Positions 14,001 to 27,000 of a stretch of 64,000 bases of DNA are shown here, one piece after another. A model generated the notes under the pieces. The model was not told the origin of the DNA and did no database searches. It worked only from the letters and a program-made list of their open reading frames with translations. The position numbers were made by a program, and so were the translations under genes. This stretch comes from Colius striatus (Eukaryota; Chordata; Aves; Coliiformes; Coliidae): contig NC_084773.1 in assembly GCF_028858725.1 (NCBI RefSeq), forward strand, positions 4,454,350 to 4,518,349. The letters are read 5' to 3'. Within the stretch, counting starts at the first letter, position 1; every line of letters begins with the position of its first letter.

Positions 14001-14929
14001 GTAAGCTGACACTGTTACAAGACCTTCAGGCTGCAGCCAGATCAAGTGGGAAGACCCTGAACAGATGGTGGTCCCAGCTGTCTGTGAAGCACCCTCTTCC
14101 CAGAGCCACAGAGCAGCAGAGGCAACAGGAACACCGAGTCCCCCAGAAGGCTCCTGCCAGTGTCATCATCCTGAATACATGGCCCAAAGCATATGGAGCT
14201 TCTGAAAGCAACTGCCAGCCTCCCACAGCAGCACAGGCCCTGGGAAATTCCTTTCCCTCAGAGTGCCTGAGGCTTCCTTTTCGTGCTGCAAAAGCAGTGC
14301 TTCCTGCTTCAGCTCTCTGCTATGGCTCCACAGAAGAGACTGGGTGAGGAAGTAATAAATGACAGGGCTGGAATGTGTAAATGCTTTAGTATGTGATTTA
14401 ACTCCCATTTGCTCAAGGTCAAGTCTGTAATCGACAATGACTCGGTAGTAAAATTACTTCAGTTACACATTCATAACCTTAAGCTTCAGGCTGCAACTGT
14501 CACAGGGGAAATTCTCTGTCTAGAATTCAACTCTGCATGCCTATAGGAAAGAAAAGTTCCTCCTTTCCAAGCACTCCTACCGAAGTGCTAGCCTGGCAAA
14601 AGAGAACTAAAACCAACAAACCAAGCGCCACCAAAAGACAGCAGGAAAGTGAGAGGGTGGGTTCCTGAAGCAGGTAACTGCGCTCTGGAAGGGCAAAAGG
14701 CCTCACCTTTGTACTCAGGTGTGAACTCCTTCATTTCTGGAGGCAGAGACTCATAGAAGCGCTGCTCTCTGGTGATGAGGGGCTTGCACACAGTGTGGTC
14801 GTCGTAGCGCATCATGCTGCTGTGCCCACCCACCTGGTGAATGAAAGGCTCCAGCAGGACCCCCCTGTCTCCAGATCGAGTGGCATTCTTGCCATACTTG
14901 CCCACTTCCATGGTTTGACAAACACACAT
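8025..14929 (-). CDS. IP6K1: IP6K1, inositol hexakisphosphate kinase 1
   Basis: Kinase that phosphorylates InsP6 to 5-InsP7, an inositol pyrophosphate signal affecting energy metabolism, vesicle traffic and DNA repair. Coding exons in transcript order: 14707-14929, 11917-12127, 11114-11298, 9326-9501, 8025-8534 (stop TAG 8025-8027), 1305 nt in all, 434 aa (human 441). The start MCVCQTMEV matches human; an upstream in-frame GTG is not needed. The inositol-kinase signature PxxxDxKxG is at 221-229 (PCVLDLKMG), [10 protein letters not shown] follows, and the metal-binding Asp of MIDF is residue 392, in the conserved run [16 protein letters not shown]. The least conserved part is the linker just before [10 protein letters not shown]. 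Introns between coding exons (8535-9325, 9502-11113, 11299-11916, 12128-14706) hold nothing else recognisable except the CR1 copies. Confidence 0.97.
13361..13830 (-). mobile_element. CR1 LINE 3' fragments (two tails in tandem)
   Basis: The plus strand shows the antisense CR1 3' end: the tail-like AGAATCAT motif and GGTTGGAAGGGACC near 13440, then the typical stretch about scores of CR1 ending near CTCCAGGCTGAACAGTCCC. A second shorter CR1 tail (GGCTGGAAGGGACC) lies directly before it at 13361-13432, so one copy probably inserted beside or into another. The element is 5'-truncated, as usual for CR1, and lies in the IP6K1 intron between 12128 and 14706. Confidence 0.9.
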
Positions 14930-15052
14930 TGCGTTGGGCACCAGTTGCACTCTTGGAGCATGGGGAGAGCCACATGGGCTGGGAGGGGGAGCTCAGCGGC
15001 GGTCAGGCAGCCACAGCAGGGAAATCCTGGTGACCTGCTTCCTTACAACGAT
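14930..15052 (-). other. IP6K1 leader exon portion with two upstream ATGs
   Basis: This is the untranslated part of the exon holding the start codon. Its acceptor (TTTTTCAG|ATCG) has the first exon base at 15052. Two ATGs precede the IP6K1 ATG, at 14975 and 14961, both out of frame with it. The first opens a 74-codon frame that runs past the main start and ends inside the coding exon (to 14751). Ribosomes starting there could not reinitiate at the IP6K1 ATG, so leaky scanning would be needed. Confidence 0.75.
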
Positions 15053-18000
15053 CTGAAAAAGCAAAGAGGACTCCTGTGAACAGGGGATCACTTCCATTCA
15101 CTCCCTGACGGCTAGGAAAAGGTTTAGGTATTTATTTACACCCCAAGCTGCTCCTCTTCTGTTTACATCCCACTAGTTCCAGTGTGCCCCTCACCACCTC
15201 TTTAATCCTACAGGCAAACACATGCTAATCTGGAGGCAGTCTCACACAGAGCTTCTCCAACAGGGTTGGCAGGAGACAGGGAAAGGAGAAGATATGAGTG
15301 TTCTGAGCCTCCTTTAGAAAGTGCTGCTTCCTTCCTTCAGTTCACATTACCAGTGAAGTGACGTGATAATGGTGCACAAACCACAAGCTACAGCACAATT
15401 AAAGCCAAGCCCACAGCTGCCTCTCAGTACCAGTGACTGACACAGGCAGAACAAACATCTCCAGAATCCAAGTTCCACTGCTTGTGCCTCTGCATTTTTA
15501 ACATCTAAATGACTAAATAACTGCTGTTCACCTCCTACTCCAACACTTTTCCTTCCTTTACTGATTTGCTCCTCTTCAAGCTAGCACATGAGAGTGAGAA
15601 TGAGGCAGTCATTCTGTCACTGTGTGTATGCTGGAACTGAACGGATTCCATTCACATTCTCTCCTTTATTACTCTAAATCCTTCAGGATGACTATTTCCT
15701 GATGCTTTCACAACACCTATGTGCACAACAGGTCCCTGATGTCTAGGAAGAGGCAAGAGAGATCACTAAATCCAAACAATCGAGAAGATAAATGCTGTTT
15801 TAGTGTTTGCAGAGTGTCCAGCACAGCCACGGAACAATGGTAAAGTAAAGCAGTCCAAATTCTCCCCAGATGATTTGCCCTAATTGCCCTTTCCAGCTCA
15901 GATCCTAGCTGCTCCTGAGGCTGCTGGGGAAAACACCACAGCATCTCCTCACAATGATGCATTACTCAGTCTCTTGTATACGAATCATATGGTGACTCCA
16001 GCTTCTGAGTTCATCAGACATCCTGTTTCTCGGCACAGCCACAGCCCAGGGCAATAACACAAGAACTGAGGGGTCCTGGAGGCCTGAACAAGGGACAGGG
16101 TTCCGGCTGTTCCTCATCCGGCCACGGGGTGTCTCCACAGCTACACCACACCGCCAGGCTTGGGACGCTCTGGATGGAGACGGGCTCTTCTCCCTTCCCT
16201 CCAATTCAATCTTAATGTAAAAGATGCTGCTCAAGAAATTCGAAAGGAAGGGTTATACTGCATAACCTGTTTAGCCCAATCTAACTTAAAAGCTCCCCAC
16301 AGCAGCACAAACGCTTCTCTCTCCCTGTCTGCATGTTCCTGCTCATTCCCTCACACTGGATTTTGGGACAGGATGAGGGTACTAATCCAGTAGAAAACAT
16401 TTCCTTTTGTGGTTAAATGACCACACAACTACATTCAGTGTGAGGGGAATGATTTGAATATTCAAGCTGGCTTTTCAGTTGAGAGGCAGGGAATAAGAGG
16501 GAAAAACCCCCTAAATCCCACAACACTGATAGTCCTTCCCTGTAGCAACTCACATCAAAGTCTCTTCAAGGTATCCTTAACAGCCTCAGCCTCCTAAACT
16601 CCCTCAGATCCCAATTCACACCACAAAGACAAAAACCTGAGGATTTCTGTCCTCTCTCTTATTTATCAACAAGGAGCAACTTCAGCAGCACAGGCTTGCT
16701 TATGTCAGGGATGGTTTGGTTTGGTTTAAGGGTAGTTAATATCCCACAAGCAGCAAGGTGCCAACATCTGCAACAGAGCACCAATTCAGAGACTTCAGAG
16801 GCATACTTCACAGGCTTCAATCTCCCCTTGCTGACACAGCTTTGTCTTGGATTCAGCTTCTTTTATTTTGGCACTGACTGAAGGAGTTTTCAGTTCTTCC
16901 AAGACAAGTTTAACTTCACACTTTCCTGTAGTTTCAGCTCCATGGGACAACAGAAAGATTTGTCTGTGTGATAACAATAGCTGCCACACTCAGGAGACAC
17001 ACTGACCAGATGCTCACATCTGGTACTAGCCCCAGTTTTCGCTGAGAGCCAGTCACAGAACCTCTCAGTGAAGGAAGGAAGTACTCTTACCCATGCTTTA
17101 GAGAAGGGGGATTATCTAAGCAGACCTATTGATTTCAGACACCTTCACTAAGTTCAGATGGAGATCACAAACACCCAGGCAGACACATATACACAGACCT
17201 CCCCCCACAAGGCCCTTGCAGATTGTTCTTGTGGTTATAAATGCCTCACTGGGGGCTTCAGGCACCAGAGCGTGAGATTTGAACCCCCTGCCTGTTCTCA
17301 GCAGCCTTCTCTCCCAAAGCTGAGCAACCAGGAAGCACATACCACCTGAATTATTCTGAGGGCAGCAGCCATTGGCTCTGCAGAGTCCCTCAAGCCTCCT
17401 CCACTGCACAGCCCCGAGATACGTGCGAGATGTCTGTAGCCACCCAAGTGGCAATGGAAACAGGCTGCAGTCACCATCTGAGTACACCATCACACTCAAG
17501 AAAACCCAACACTCAAAGCTTCAGAAGTGCAGGAACACTGGGAGTGACAGCCACAAAACCCAATGTTCTGTCGCCATAAGAGGAGGAGCTGGGCTCCAGG
17601 CGGGGAGAGAGCCCAAGTCCAGTTACAACTGCTCCACATATTCATCCAAGAGCTCAGCCACACAGCCAATATCTTCCCACATACAAGGGAACGTGAGAAA
17701 AAGTACTTTGTGGCAACTGGCATTTCAGAGAATGTTTTTAAAGAGGAAGCTATCTATAGGGCTTCAAAACCAGACCCTGCATAGCTCAGATCCAGCTCAG
17801 TGCTTTTCAGACTAACTCAAAGGTAAACATGGACACTATCCACAGAAAGACAGATGAATCCCAATAGTTTCTAACAAATAGAAAGCAGAAAACTATTTGA
17901 AGGCTTACCTATTACTCATCCTTCTGTTAAACAGAGGCATGGGTTCAACTATTTTATTTAGCCTATAAAAGTCAGAGTCCTTCCCATTACACTGTAAAAT

Positions 18001-21000
18001 GCAAAGCACAAGCCACACAACAGCTTGAGGGAAGCCACTTCATCTGCACAACTCCTTCAGTCCCCTCCAACACCACCTTTAGCAGCCCCCTTCCAACAGT
18101 GACCTAGAGTCAGCCAGCCAGATTGCCCATGGAGCCAGGCTGGTGAGAGGTGGGGGGTGAGGTTCAGGGGCAGTTGCTGGGGTATGTGTTTCTGCAGTCA
18201 CCATCCAACGGTCCATTATCTTCCCCAGTGAAAAAACTTCTTGTACTGGAAGAGAATTTGCTCCATGACATTGAAGTCTAGATGCCTGTGTGTCAGTGTA
18301 CCTGCTCCAAACTCCAACTGCACACCTCATCATGCTAAAAAGTAAGTATTTGAACAAAGAAGAGCAATAAGCTGTATTAGGGTTAGGGTGAACCCTGCCA
18401 GTTCACAGTGCCAGAGCAGGGCCACCTGACACCACACAGGAACAAGGGAGTGGAAGAGGAGGGGTGTCCTTTTGATGGTGTAACTCGAGGTGACAGCCAA
18501 ACTGGCCTCAGAGGTCACCACATAGTTGAGAGGTGAGGACAGAGCTGCTCTGACACAGGTGTGAGAATTACTGCAGACCACAGCAGGATGCTGATGTTTC
18601 CACTCTTTACAAGCCACCCAGCAGAGGAACTCGGGCTACACTTGGTGACTCACCAGCCAAGCTATTTTCCAAAATAAAAAGAACAAACAATCAAAACTGT
18701 GATGCACTGCACTGGAGAAAGCTGACTGCATTAAGCACTGTTGACTCATGTCTTCAATGTAAGCAGCCTGCACATCTGTCTCTCCAGCACTGCCTTGCTG
18801 CAGCTCCCAGGACTGTGGTCAGCTCTTGGGCCCTGCAGTGATGAAGACTAAGGCAGATGGCCACTGAGGATTCTGCAGGCAGACCACAGGCAAGGGATGA
18901 ACACTGACCTCAAGCTCACACTGCCAGAAGTTGGACTTTCTCTTAACAACCCCAAAGCAGCCAGAAGCAAAGCACAAGAATACAAAACACCAGCATCTGG
19001 ACAACAAGTGCCTGGTGGCTGCTTCTTGTTAGCCAGGAGAAGCAGCAGCCAGTGTCGGTGCTGACTCTGTGCACAGTGTTTTCCAGACATGATGGATTGG
19101 GTGATCCAACTTCTACAAAGAAAATCCAAAGGAGGAAAGATGTCTCCCAGTGTGCTATGAGATCAGGTTCCCAGCACAAAAGCTGACCACAGACCTGAGA
19201 CATGTCTGTCCAGTCAGCAGAAAAAGGAGATGACCCCTGGGACTGGGGCAGAACACACAACTTGGGAAGAATCTGCAGTAACATTTAGGATGTAACCAGA
19301 AACATGTGGCCAGCCTGGTATCCAGGAAGCTACAGACTTTCCAAGCCTGCTTGAGCTTTGAATCCCAAGCCTCTCTCTGCATCTTGTCCAACACTTGAAC
19401 TATTACCAAATACAGCCCTTTTTGGAGACACTGCCCTCACCAAGGTGAGCGTGGCTCTTCAGATGGAGGCCAGAGAGCAGAATATGATCCTTATGCAAAC
19501 TCATCAAAAGCAAAACAGATGTTTTAGGGAAAGCTGCTGAAGAATGCCAGTTGGGGAAGGGAATGCCAATAGTAAGGCTGGTGGAGGAACTGCCCTTAAC
19601 AAGGCCACAGAGAGGACAACAGGCACCATCACCATCTGTGCCTCCATCACCAACACCTCTCCTGCCTCAAGGACAGGGCACCCAGTGCCAAGTGTGCACA
19701 AGGAAAGAGCCTCATCTACTTTAAGACACAGCTGGATTGAACTTAAAAGGATCACAGGAAAAATAAAAACAAACTTGTAATATGAATCCTTAGGCATGTC
19801 CTCTCCTAGAGATCTGGAGGAAGACTCTTTGTGCCATCCTTCTGTCACACTCATCACAAAGCTCAACAGTCCTGCCAGTAACTTGTGAGACCAAGAACTC
19901 TCTTCCTAAGAAAGGAATGGGAGCCAAGTCTTTTCAGGTCTTTCTGAAGAAAGAGAGGCTGAACCATGCACTTGTAACTATGGCTGGAATGCCTAAACCA
20001 CTCATTAAAACCTGTGCCTAGATCTGGGGTTTAAAAAGGCTTTTTTTCTTGAAGGCCAGATCAGCAGGAATTGCAGAGGCTCTTTCTGCTGAGGTATTTG
20101 AAGCCCTTGCTAGAGACCTAGACCCAGGACACAGACAATACTGTTTCCTCACACTGGCACAGTACAGTGATAGCTTCTCTCTTTTTAACAAGCCAAGCCT
20201 TAGCACACAACAGTGGACAGGGAGTGTCCCTCACCTTTAGCAACATATGGAGCCAGTATTCTGCAACCTTTGTCAACATCTGTCACGCAGCTGTCTGCAA
20301 GGGAAGGTAACCAAAGCCAGGGCTCAAATGGCCTCTTCCAGCTCATATTCCTGCTCAGCCTGAGCTGCCACTACTGTGATAACATCAGGCTGGGGAGCGT
20401 GAGAGCACTGCACGTAACAGGGATGATATAAGCTGATTTAACTCCCCTGCTGCTCTTTCCTCCGGGTTTCCCCTCCTTCCCTGGAGAAACACAGTGTCTT
20501 GGCAGGAGGGCACAGGCTGCCCAGGGGCCCAGCAGCCCCTGTCACTGCTGTCAGCAGAGCTGCAGGGAGAGGCTTGAGGAAGGTTCGGCACCACTTTCCT
20601 CTCCAGTGAGCAGGGAGGATGAGCAAGGGGTAGCTGAGCTGCTGAATCCCACTGCACTTTGCCACAAACACACACTGCCTCAGTAGTAAAGGGCACCTTC
20701 CTCCTCTCTTTGGACACTGGCTTCCTCCCAAGCCCGAGTTTCCATGGCAGCAAGACCTGATCAAACACCTATAGTAACAAAAGGTTGCTTTATCAGTACC
20801 AGCCCAGATTATTTCCTTCCAAGCTTGTGCCCAGGAGAGCACAGTCATCCAACATCAGCTTTGCATTCTACAGCAGAAATAAGAGTGACACATGCTTTCT
20901 AGAGAAGGGCTGAGGGAAGATCAATGCTTGGGAGGCTTCACTGTGCAGCTTTCTGTGAGCTCATTTCTGGCCTCTCTTCATCTCATTTCCAGAAAGGAAA

Positions 21001-24000
21001 AGTCTCTGCTAGATCCAGGTAATTTTTAAACCATTCCAACAGAAATGCTGCCATTCAGCACAGCTCTCAGGCCCAAGTCAGAGACACTCCGAGAGGAACT
21101 TACTTTGAATAGTCATAAACCACAAGGAATCATCCTAACCCATGAGGAAAAGACATCTCTTGAAATCATACTAGTGAAGGGGCTCAGAAAACTCATCAAC
21201 AGGCTATTCAGCAGAAAACTGCAGTCCTGGCATTCATAGCCAAAGAGCATCAATCCCATTGAAGAGGTCTGGCTCAAAGACTAACCTGGAAAGAATTTGT
21301 AATTCAACTCATTGACTGAATAAGCAGAAGGAACAGTTTCACCTCCTGCCTCAAAAATCTGTGTAGGTTTTCATTAATGCTGGTAATAAAGGACACCTGC
21401 TCTTCAGTCCCAGACCTTGGCTGCCTCCCCAACAACGAGGCTTAAATAAACCAGCCACAGCCCTAGGGAAGTCCTGAAGGATGGCACCATCACCCAGGTA
21501 ACTCCACCCAACTGATTCCCCAGTAGGAAGCCAATGGAACAACTCTGCTGAGCTCAGCACAAGGAGGAGCACGTTCAGAAACGCTGCACTTCTCATGTCA
21601 GCTGTGAATACCAAATTCTACAGCCTCAACAGCATCAGAAGGTGGGACAGAGAAGCAGGTAAGTGCACTCCACTCATCTGCTGACACAAAGAGAATGAGT
21701 CAGAGTTGGTGATGCTTGTGCTGACCAGAGGACAAATGCAGCATGCTGAGAGCCACTGCTGGCAGAAGAAGGCAGGTGTGACCTTGTGGTGACGTGCAGA
21801 GAGCCGAGCCAGAGGGATGGCACTGGGGAAGATTGCTCCGGGCCACCAAAGAGACAAGAATCCACCCCAGTCAGGTGAGTGTCAGCTCAGGTTTGTGCCA
21901 CAATGGGAGCAAACAGAACAACTGGCACACCCTAAGCTAAGGTCTTACCTCATCTTCTCCTGGTTAGAAATGCCCCAGAAGCCCTTGGAGGTGTCAAAGT
22001 CAGGGACAAGGAAGTCCTTTTGGCCTAATCACCTGCAGAGCAACTGCTGGCCCACGAGCTGAGAGGATGCTGCTGTTGTACATGTGTGCAAGCACCTCTG
22101 GAGTCTGAGCTCACACTCACACCTCCACACAGACTGGACAAGTAGAAGCAGTTGTGTGCCATAGGCCTGTGTCCCTCAGACTCCTAGCCAGTGCAGATCC
22201 CTGGAAGGCTGGTGACAAGATGAGACAAGATTCTCCCAGCTCGCATAAGAACAAGAGGAAACTTCCACTAAAAGCACCAAAATCCCAGAAAAGGGAAGTA
22301 CTTGTGCGGCAATAAAACCTGGAGAGGGCTGTTGACAGGAACTGAAAGGAACAGTCAATGTGCTGCATCTTACACCTGCCACATTCAGAAAGCAAAGCAC
22401 TGAGGCCAAAGCGAGGATTTTGCAACAGGAAAAAGAGTCAATTCCCCTGCCTCAAGAGCAGAGGCACACATGCACTCCACTTTCAGACCATATGCTAAAG
22501 AAGAAAAAAAGTGTTTTCTAGCTCTTCACCCCCCACCATCTCATAAGGAACCCTCAGAAGGGAAAAATAGATTAGAAAAAAAACAAGATCTAGAAAAACA
22601 AAATATAAAATCCATTTGAAAGTAAAAGTCCAGTAAAAAAGTTTCATCCACCTGCACTTTGCAATTTTGTCCTGCTTTCAGAATGTCTACACCCAATAAA
22701 GTCAGAAGCAAACCTAGGTGAACAGCTAGGCCTCCAGCTCTTAGGGAAATAACAGTCAACAAACATAAATCAAAAGCTTAGTCTGCACAAGGAAAATGTA
22801 TGTTGGTAGTTTATTCATCCACCACATTCTCTCTAGTACAGTAAAACCAGGCAGATTTTGGGATAGAGTCAACTGCTTGTCTTGATTGCTCTTTAAAGTG
22901 ATCCTCTGCAGTAAAACCAGCTCCATCCAAAAGCCTGGCTTTAAACCAAAATACCCAATATCCAATTCAGATTTCTTTTGGCACTGATCACAGCCAAATC
23001 AGTTTCTAGTTCCTCCTTCAGTTATTTCTTCAGACCTCGGTTACACAGGCAATCCTGTGACAGCTGCACCAGCCTGAGCAGTGCCCTCCCACTCAGCTCT
23101 GCTGGTACAACCGTTTGCAGCCTCACCATGAATCAAACCAGGGAACTGAAGCCAGTTAAAAATAAACCAGTACTTTGGTTTGGTTTTTTTAAGGATTAGT
23201 TTTCAGCTCAGGTCAGATCCCCAATCTATTGTGCAGCTGTACAAACAGTTGTATCAGCACAAGGTGCCTGAATTGCTGATGGTTATCCTAGTGCCCAAAG
23301 CCAACGGCTGCGTTCCCGGCTCACCTCGTACTTCCTGGCTGCTGTAGAACAGGATTCCTTTCTGCATTGAACATGCAGGGTACTTTATTGCTACAGCTTG
23401 CAACTGCGTGGAGGGTCTCTTTAATGAGACAAAATGAGGTCACACTGATGTGTATCCTACGAGTAAGGCATGGCTACTGAGCTCCCTTGAGCTGTTGCTT
23501 GTCCTAAATGATATGTCATCTCTGCAGATTACACGCTGAAATAAATATCAAAACATGACTAACAAAGTCACTGATGCGAATGAACAGCTTTGGGCCAAGT
23601 TCTGAAACACTCCTCTCCTGGAAATTGCATAACCATTAACTATCTTGGTGATCTTCCATTCAAAAAATAACCCTCAAGCCTACGTGATGTGCAGATTCCC
23701 ACCAATCTGAAGACTGTGACATTCAAGGAGCAGGGAGTCTACCTGTAGTTTTGGCAGCTCTTTAATTGCAGCTGAATTGTGACTTAAACATGGAAATAAA
23801 AGAGAAGGAAAACAAAAACAAGCAATGATGAAATGCTAGCACACTTTAGAAATGATCACAAGAGAATGAGACTGAAGGTTCTTTTCCCAAATTACCATCT
23901 CAAATGCTGTTTGAAACAAAACCAGCTGAAAACACTTCCTATTCCAGGGCTGCCTGGCAACCTACTGGAAAGGACCTGGTTCCCAGTTCTCTGCTTTCAG

Positions 24001-27000
24001 CTGGTGACAGGTACCTACATCAGACACACACCATTAAGTAAGGCCTTCTCATTGAAAAGAAGGCACAAAGGAGTGAATAACCATTAAGATTTGACTTCTG
24101 GAAGAGGGTCAGAGGCATGTTAATGAAACAGCTTCAGGAAAGAAGATTTCTGCAGTTCCTGTTGTGTCTGCTCTAAACAGAAGGAATCCCAGTCCCTGAC
24201 CTGTTCAGTAGCCTTGTTTAGTCAATGTCAACAACCCAGTCCACAAGGAAATCCAGTTTCTTGGAAGTCCAAGATTTCCACAGCAAACTAACAAAACTGC
24301 TATTTGTCAGATCTTACTGTTTGTTCCTTTACATGCATCTCAGCACGGCTCAATGGCAGCTTAAATCAATCCAAGTCAGCACTCTTCAAACCCATCCTCT
24401 CTCCTGAGTCAGCGCTGGCACTGCCCTGATCCTGCTCAGACACTTGCCTGGCAAAAAAAGTTAACTCAGAAAAAAGAATAGGTTGTTTTTGCCAATGGAG
24501 CTTCCTGCATTGGTTTAGTGCCAGTGCCCAACAAAAGTAAAAGGGGAGAATCATCCAGCAGGACGAGGGCAGGCAGAAAAGTAGCAGCACCAGTTTCATT
24601 CAGCTTCAACTGTCCTGTAGCCATGTGCTCAGAGAACAGTCTCACCCTGACTTTAAAGAGAAATGAGTTGCTGCTCCCAGCAGATAGTTCAACTTGCTCA
24701 CCTCTCTCCTAATGTCTTTACCTTGGCATCAGCATTCTTGCAGACAGCTAGATTAAGTACCAGATCTGTCAGGAAACTCAACCAGCAACATACAAAACAA
24801 AAAGCCTTTAGTTTTCAGCTGAATCAGGCCTCTGGTAGATCTGACCATGAGGTTTGACAGTCCCTCCAGCATCAAAAGGAGAGAGTGCAAACTTGGGACT
24901 AAAGGCAAGGAAAGGAAAGGCTGAAGCTCAACTTAAAGCAACCAAAGCTGTGCTCTTAGTCATCACAGACCAAACATGACAATGGGATGACATAACATTT
25001 ACACAAAACCATTTTTGTACAAAAGATTTTAATTGTACATTGAAAAACAAACCTGCATGTTTCCATTTCCCACAACACATCATCAATACTTACAATACTC
25101 TATATCCTCCTAAATAAACCTTTAGTTGTTAGCCACACTCGCTTCAGAGCCAAAGAGCTACTAAAAATATATAGGGGAGAGTGAGAAGCAGCCTGTTGTG
25201 ATTAACTGGGGCATGACAAACGCAGCAGCAGCATGTGCAAGCAGTACTGGGGAGCAAAGCCAGGAGGAACAGTGTCAACAACATCACACAAACAACATTG
25301 ATTCATGAACAACAAAGAATTCTTACAAACTGCTGCCTGGGTCATGGCCAAGGTTCTCTTTGCCTTGGTTAAACTACCAAGAAAGTCACTTCAGAAAGCT
25401 GACCACTTCTGCACAACCAAGCTTTTTTGGAAGCAAGTGCTCCTCCGTTTAAAGGGCTTTATGTAGAAATCCCTGCAGCAGTTACTGTGAGGTGATCCAT
25501 AACCAAGTGGGTTCCAGCAGTAATGCACACAACTCAGGTGCAGGAACTCCCCAGAGGAGTGGTCACTCAGGATAACACAGCTTGCTGTCTGCTCTCAAAG
25601 GTGAAAGCTTCACCAGACATGCTGCAAAGGCATTAAAGGAAGCTGGAACTAGTAATCTGTCCCCTGCCTCACTGTGAAAGGGGTCTTGTGCCATCACAGC
25701 TCTGAAAACTGCATGTATGTACACACTCCTCACCTACTGGAGGCCAAACACTTCACCCTTCAGCATGCATTGCAGTACCTTAGTGCCAGTGACATTTTAG
25801 AGTCTTTTCAGATGAACTTCACTTATTCATAGGTCCATTTCATTACTTGAGCCTGACACCCATTTCCTCACAATCCACACCTGTTTTAGCTAGCTCTTGT
25901 CACACTCTGGACACAGCATTGATCAAATAGGGGATTCCAGGAAGACCTAAGACTCAGAGATGCAGCAAATGCATTTTCTGATCATCATCTTGCTGCCAGA
26001 GCACATCCACAGCACAGTCTGGGCTACTTCCACACACTATGCACACCTCCAACATTCAGAGTTAAAACTGTGGCTGCCTCTGGAATAAGCAGCACGTTTC
26101 CAGCACTACTGTATTTGGATCATCTTGAAAGAAAAGGTCTTTTCAAAGCAAAAGAGAAAAATGCCACAACACCTCTGTCCCAATAAATCACTACAATATC
26201 ATAAATCAGAAGCAAGAACTTTATCTTCAATTCTTGACTGCTGACATTGAAAGTCACTAACATTGGAGGTGTTTCTCCTTAAATATCAAATACACATACT
26301 AAAGGATCTAAAATACTATGACAATTCAGTAAAGCCATTATTAAGGACTGCATTTAGACACCTGCATTTCTCCCAACTCTCCAAAACAATAAAACATCTG
26401 TGTGACAAAAGAAAGCAAAGGTAAAACAGCAGTAAAGCTGAGGAGCACTAAGTAGAAGCATGTGCTCTCATTTAGACAAAACGATGCTCAGGGTGTCTCA
26501 TGAGTAATAGATGAGTGTGAGTACAGAGTAAGACTTCATAACGCTGTCACATGCTATCACACACTATTATCAACACATCTGCACAGCTGTCTTCTGGCAG
26601 GTAGCCTCTGCTTGTGCAAACCTGAGGCAGTAGGCATTTTACAGAGGTCAAGACTCCTGAAGGATTCATCTAGATCTGTTTTCTGTTGCTGTGAGATGAA
26701 ATAAGAAAAAAGGGAGAGAAATCGATGACAAAGAGGTAGAGCTTCACACATGGATTGCTTCTCACCCCACAAAAGGTGACCTCCCAAAGCCTCTTTGACT
26801 CTCCTCTCTGTTAAGAGGTTTATGGGTCCTCTGCTCAGCTACTGGCCCGCTGATAACTCTACCTTAACACTACGTCTTGTCTCTTCATTTCTATCAACAA
26901 AGAGATATTACAAGAATTTATAAGGTCACTGCTCAAAGATCAGGACTTTAAATGAAATCTCTAGGGCAAGCAAGGAAAGGCACAGCCAGTGGTGGCTGGT

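Noticed and set aside
18377-18388. TTAGGGTTAGGG as an interstitial telomere remnant
   Set aside because: Only two copies; expected occasionally by chance.
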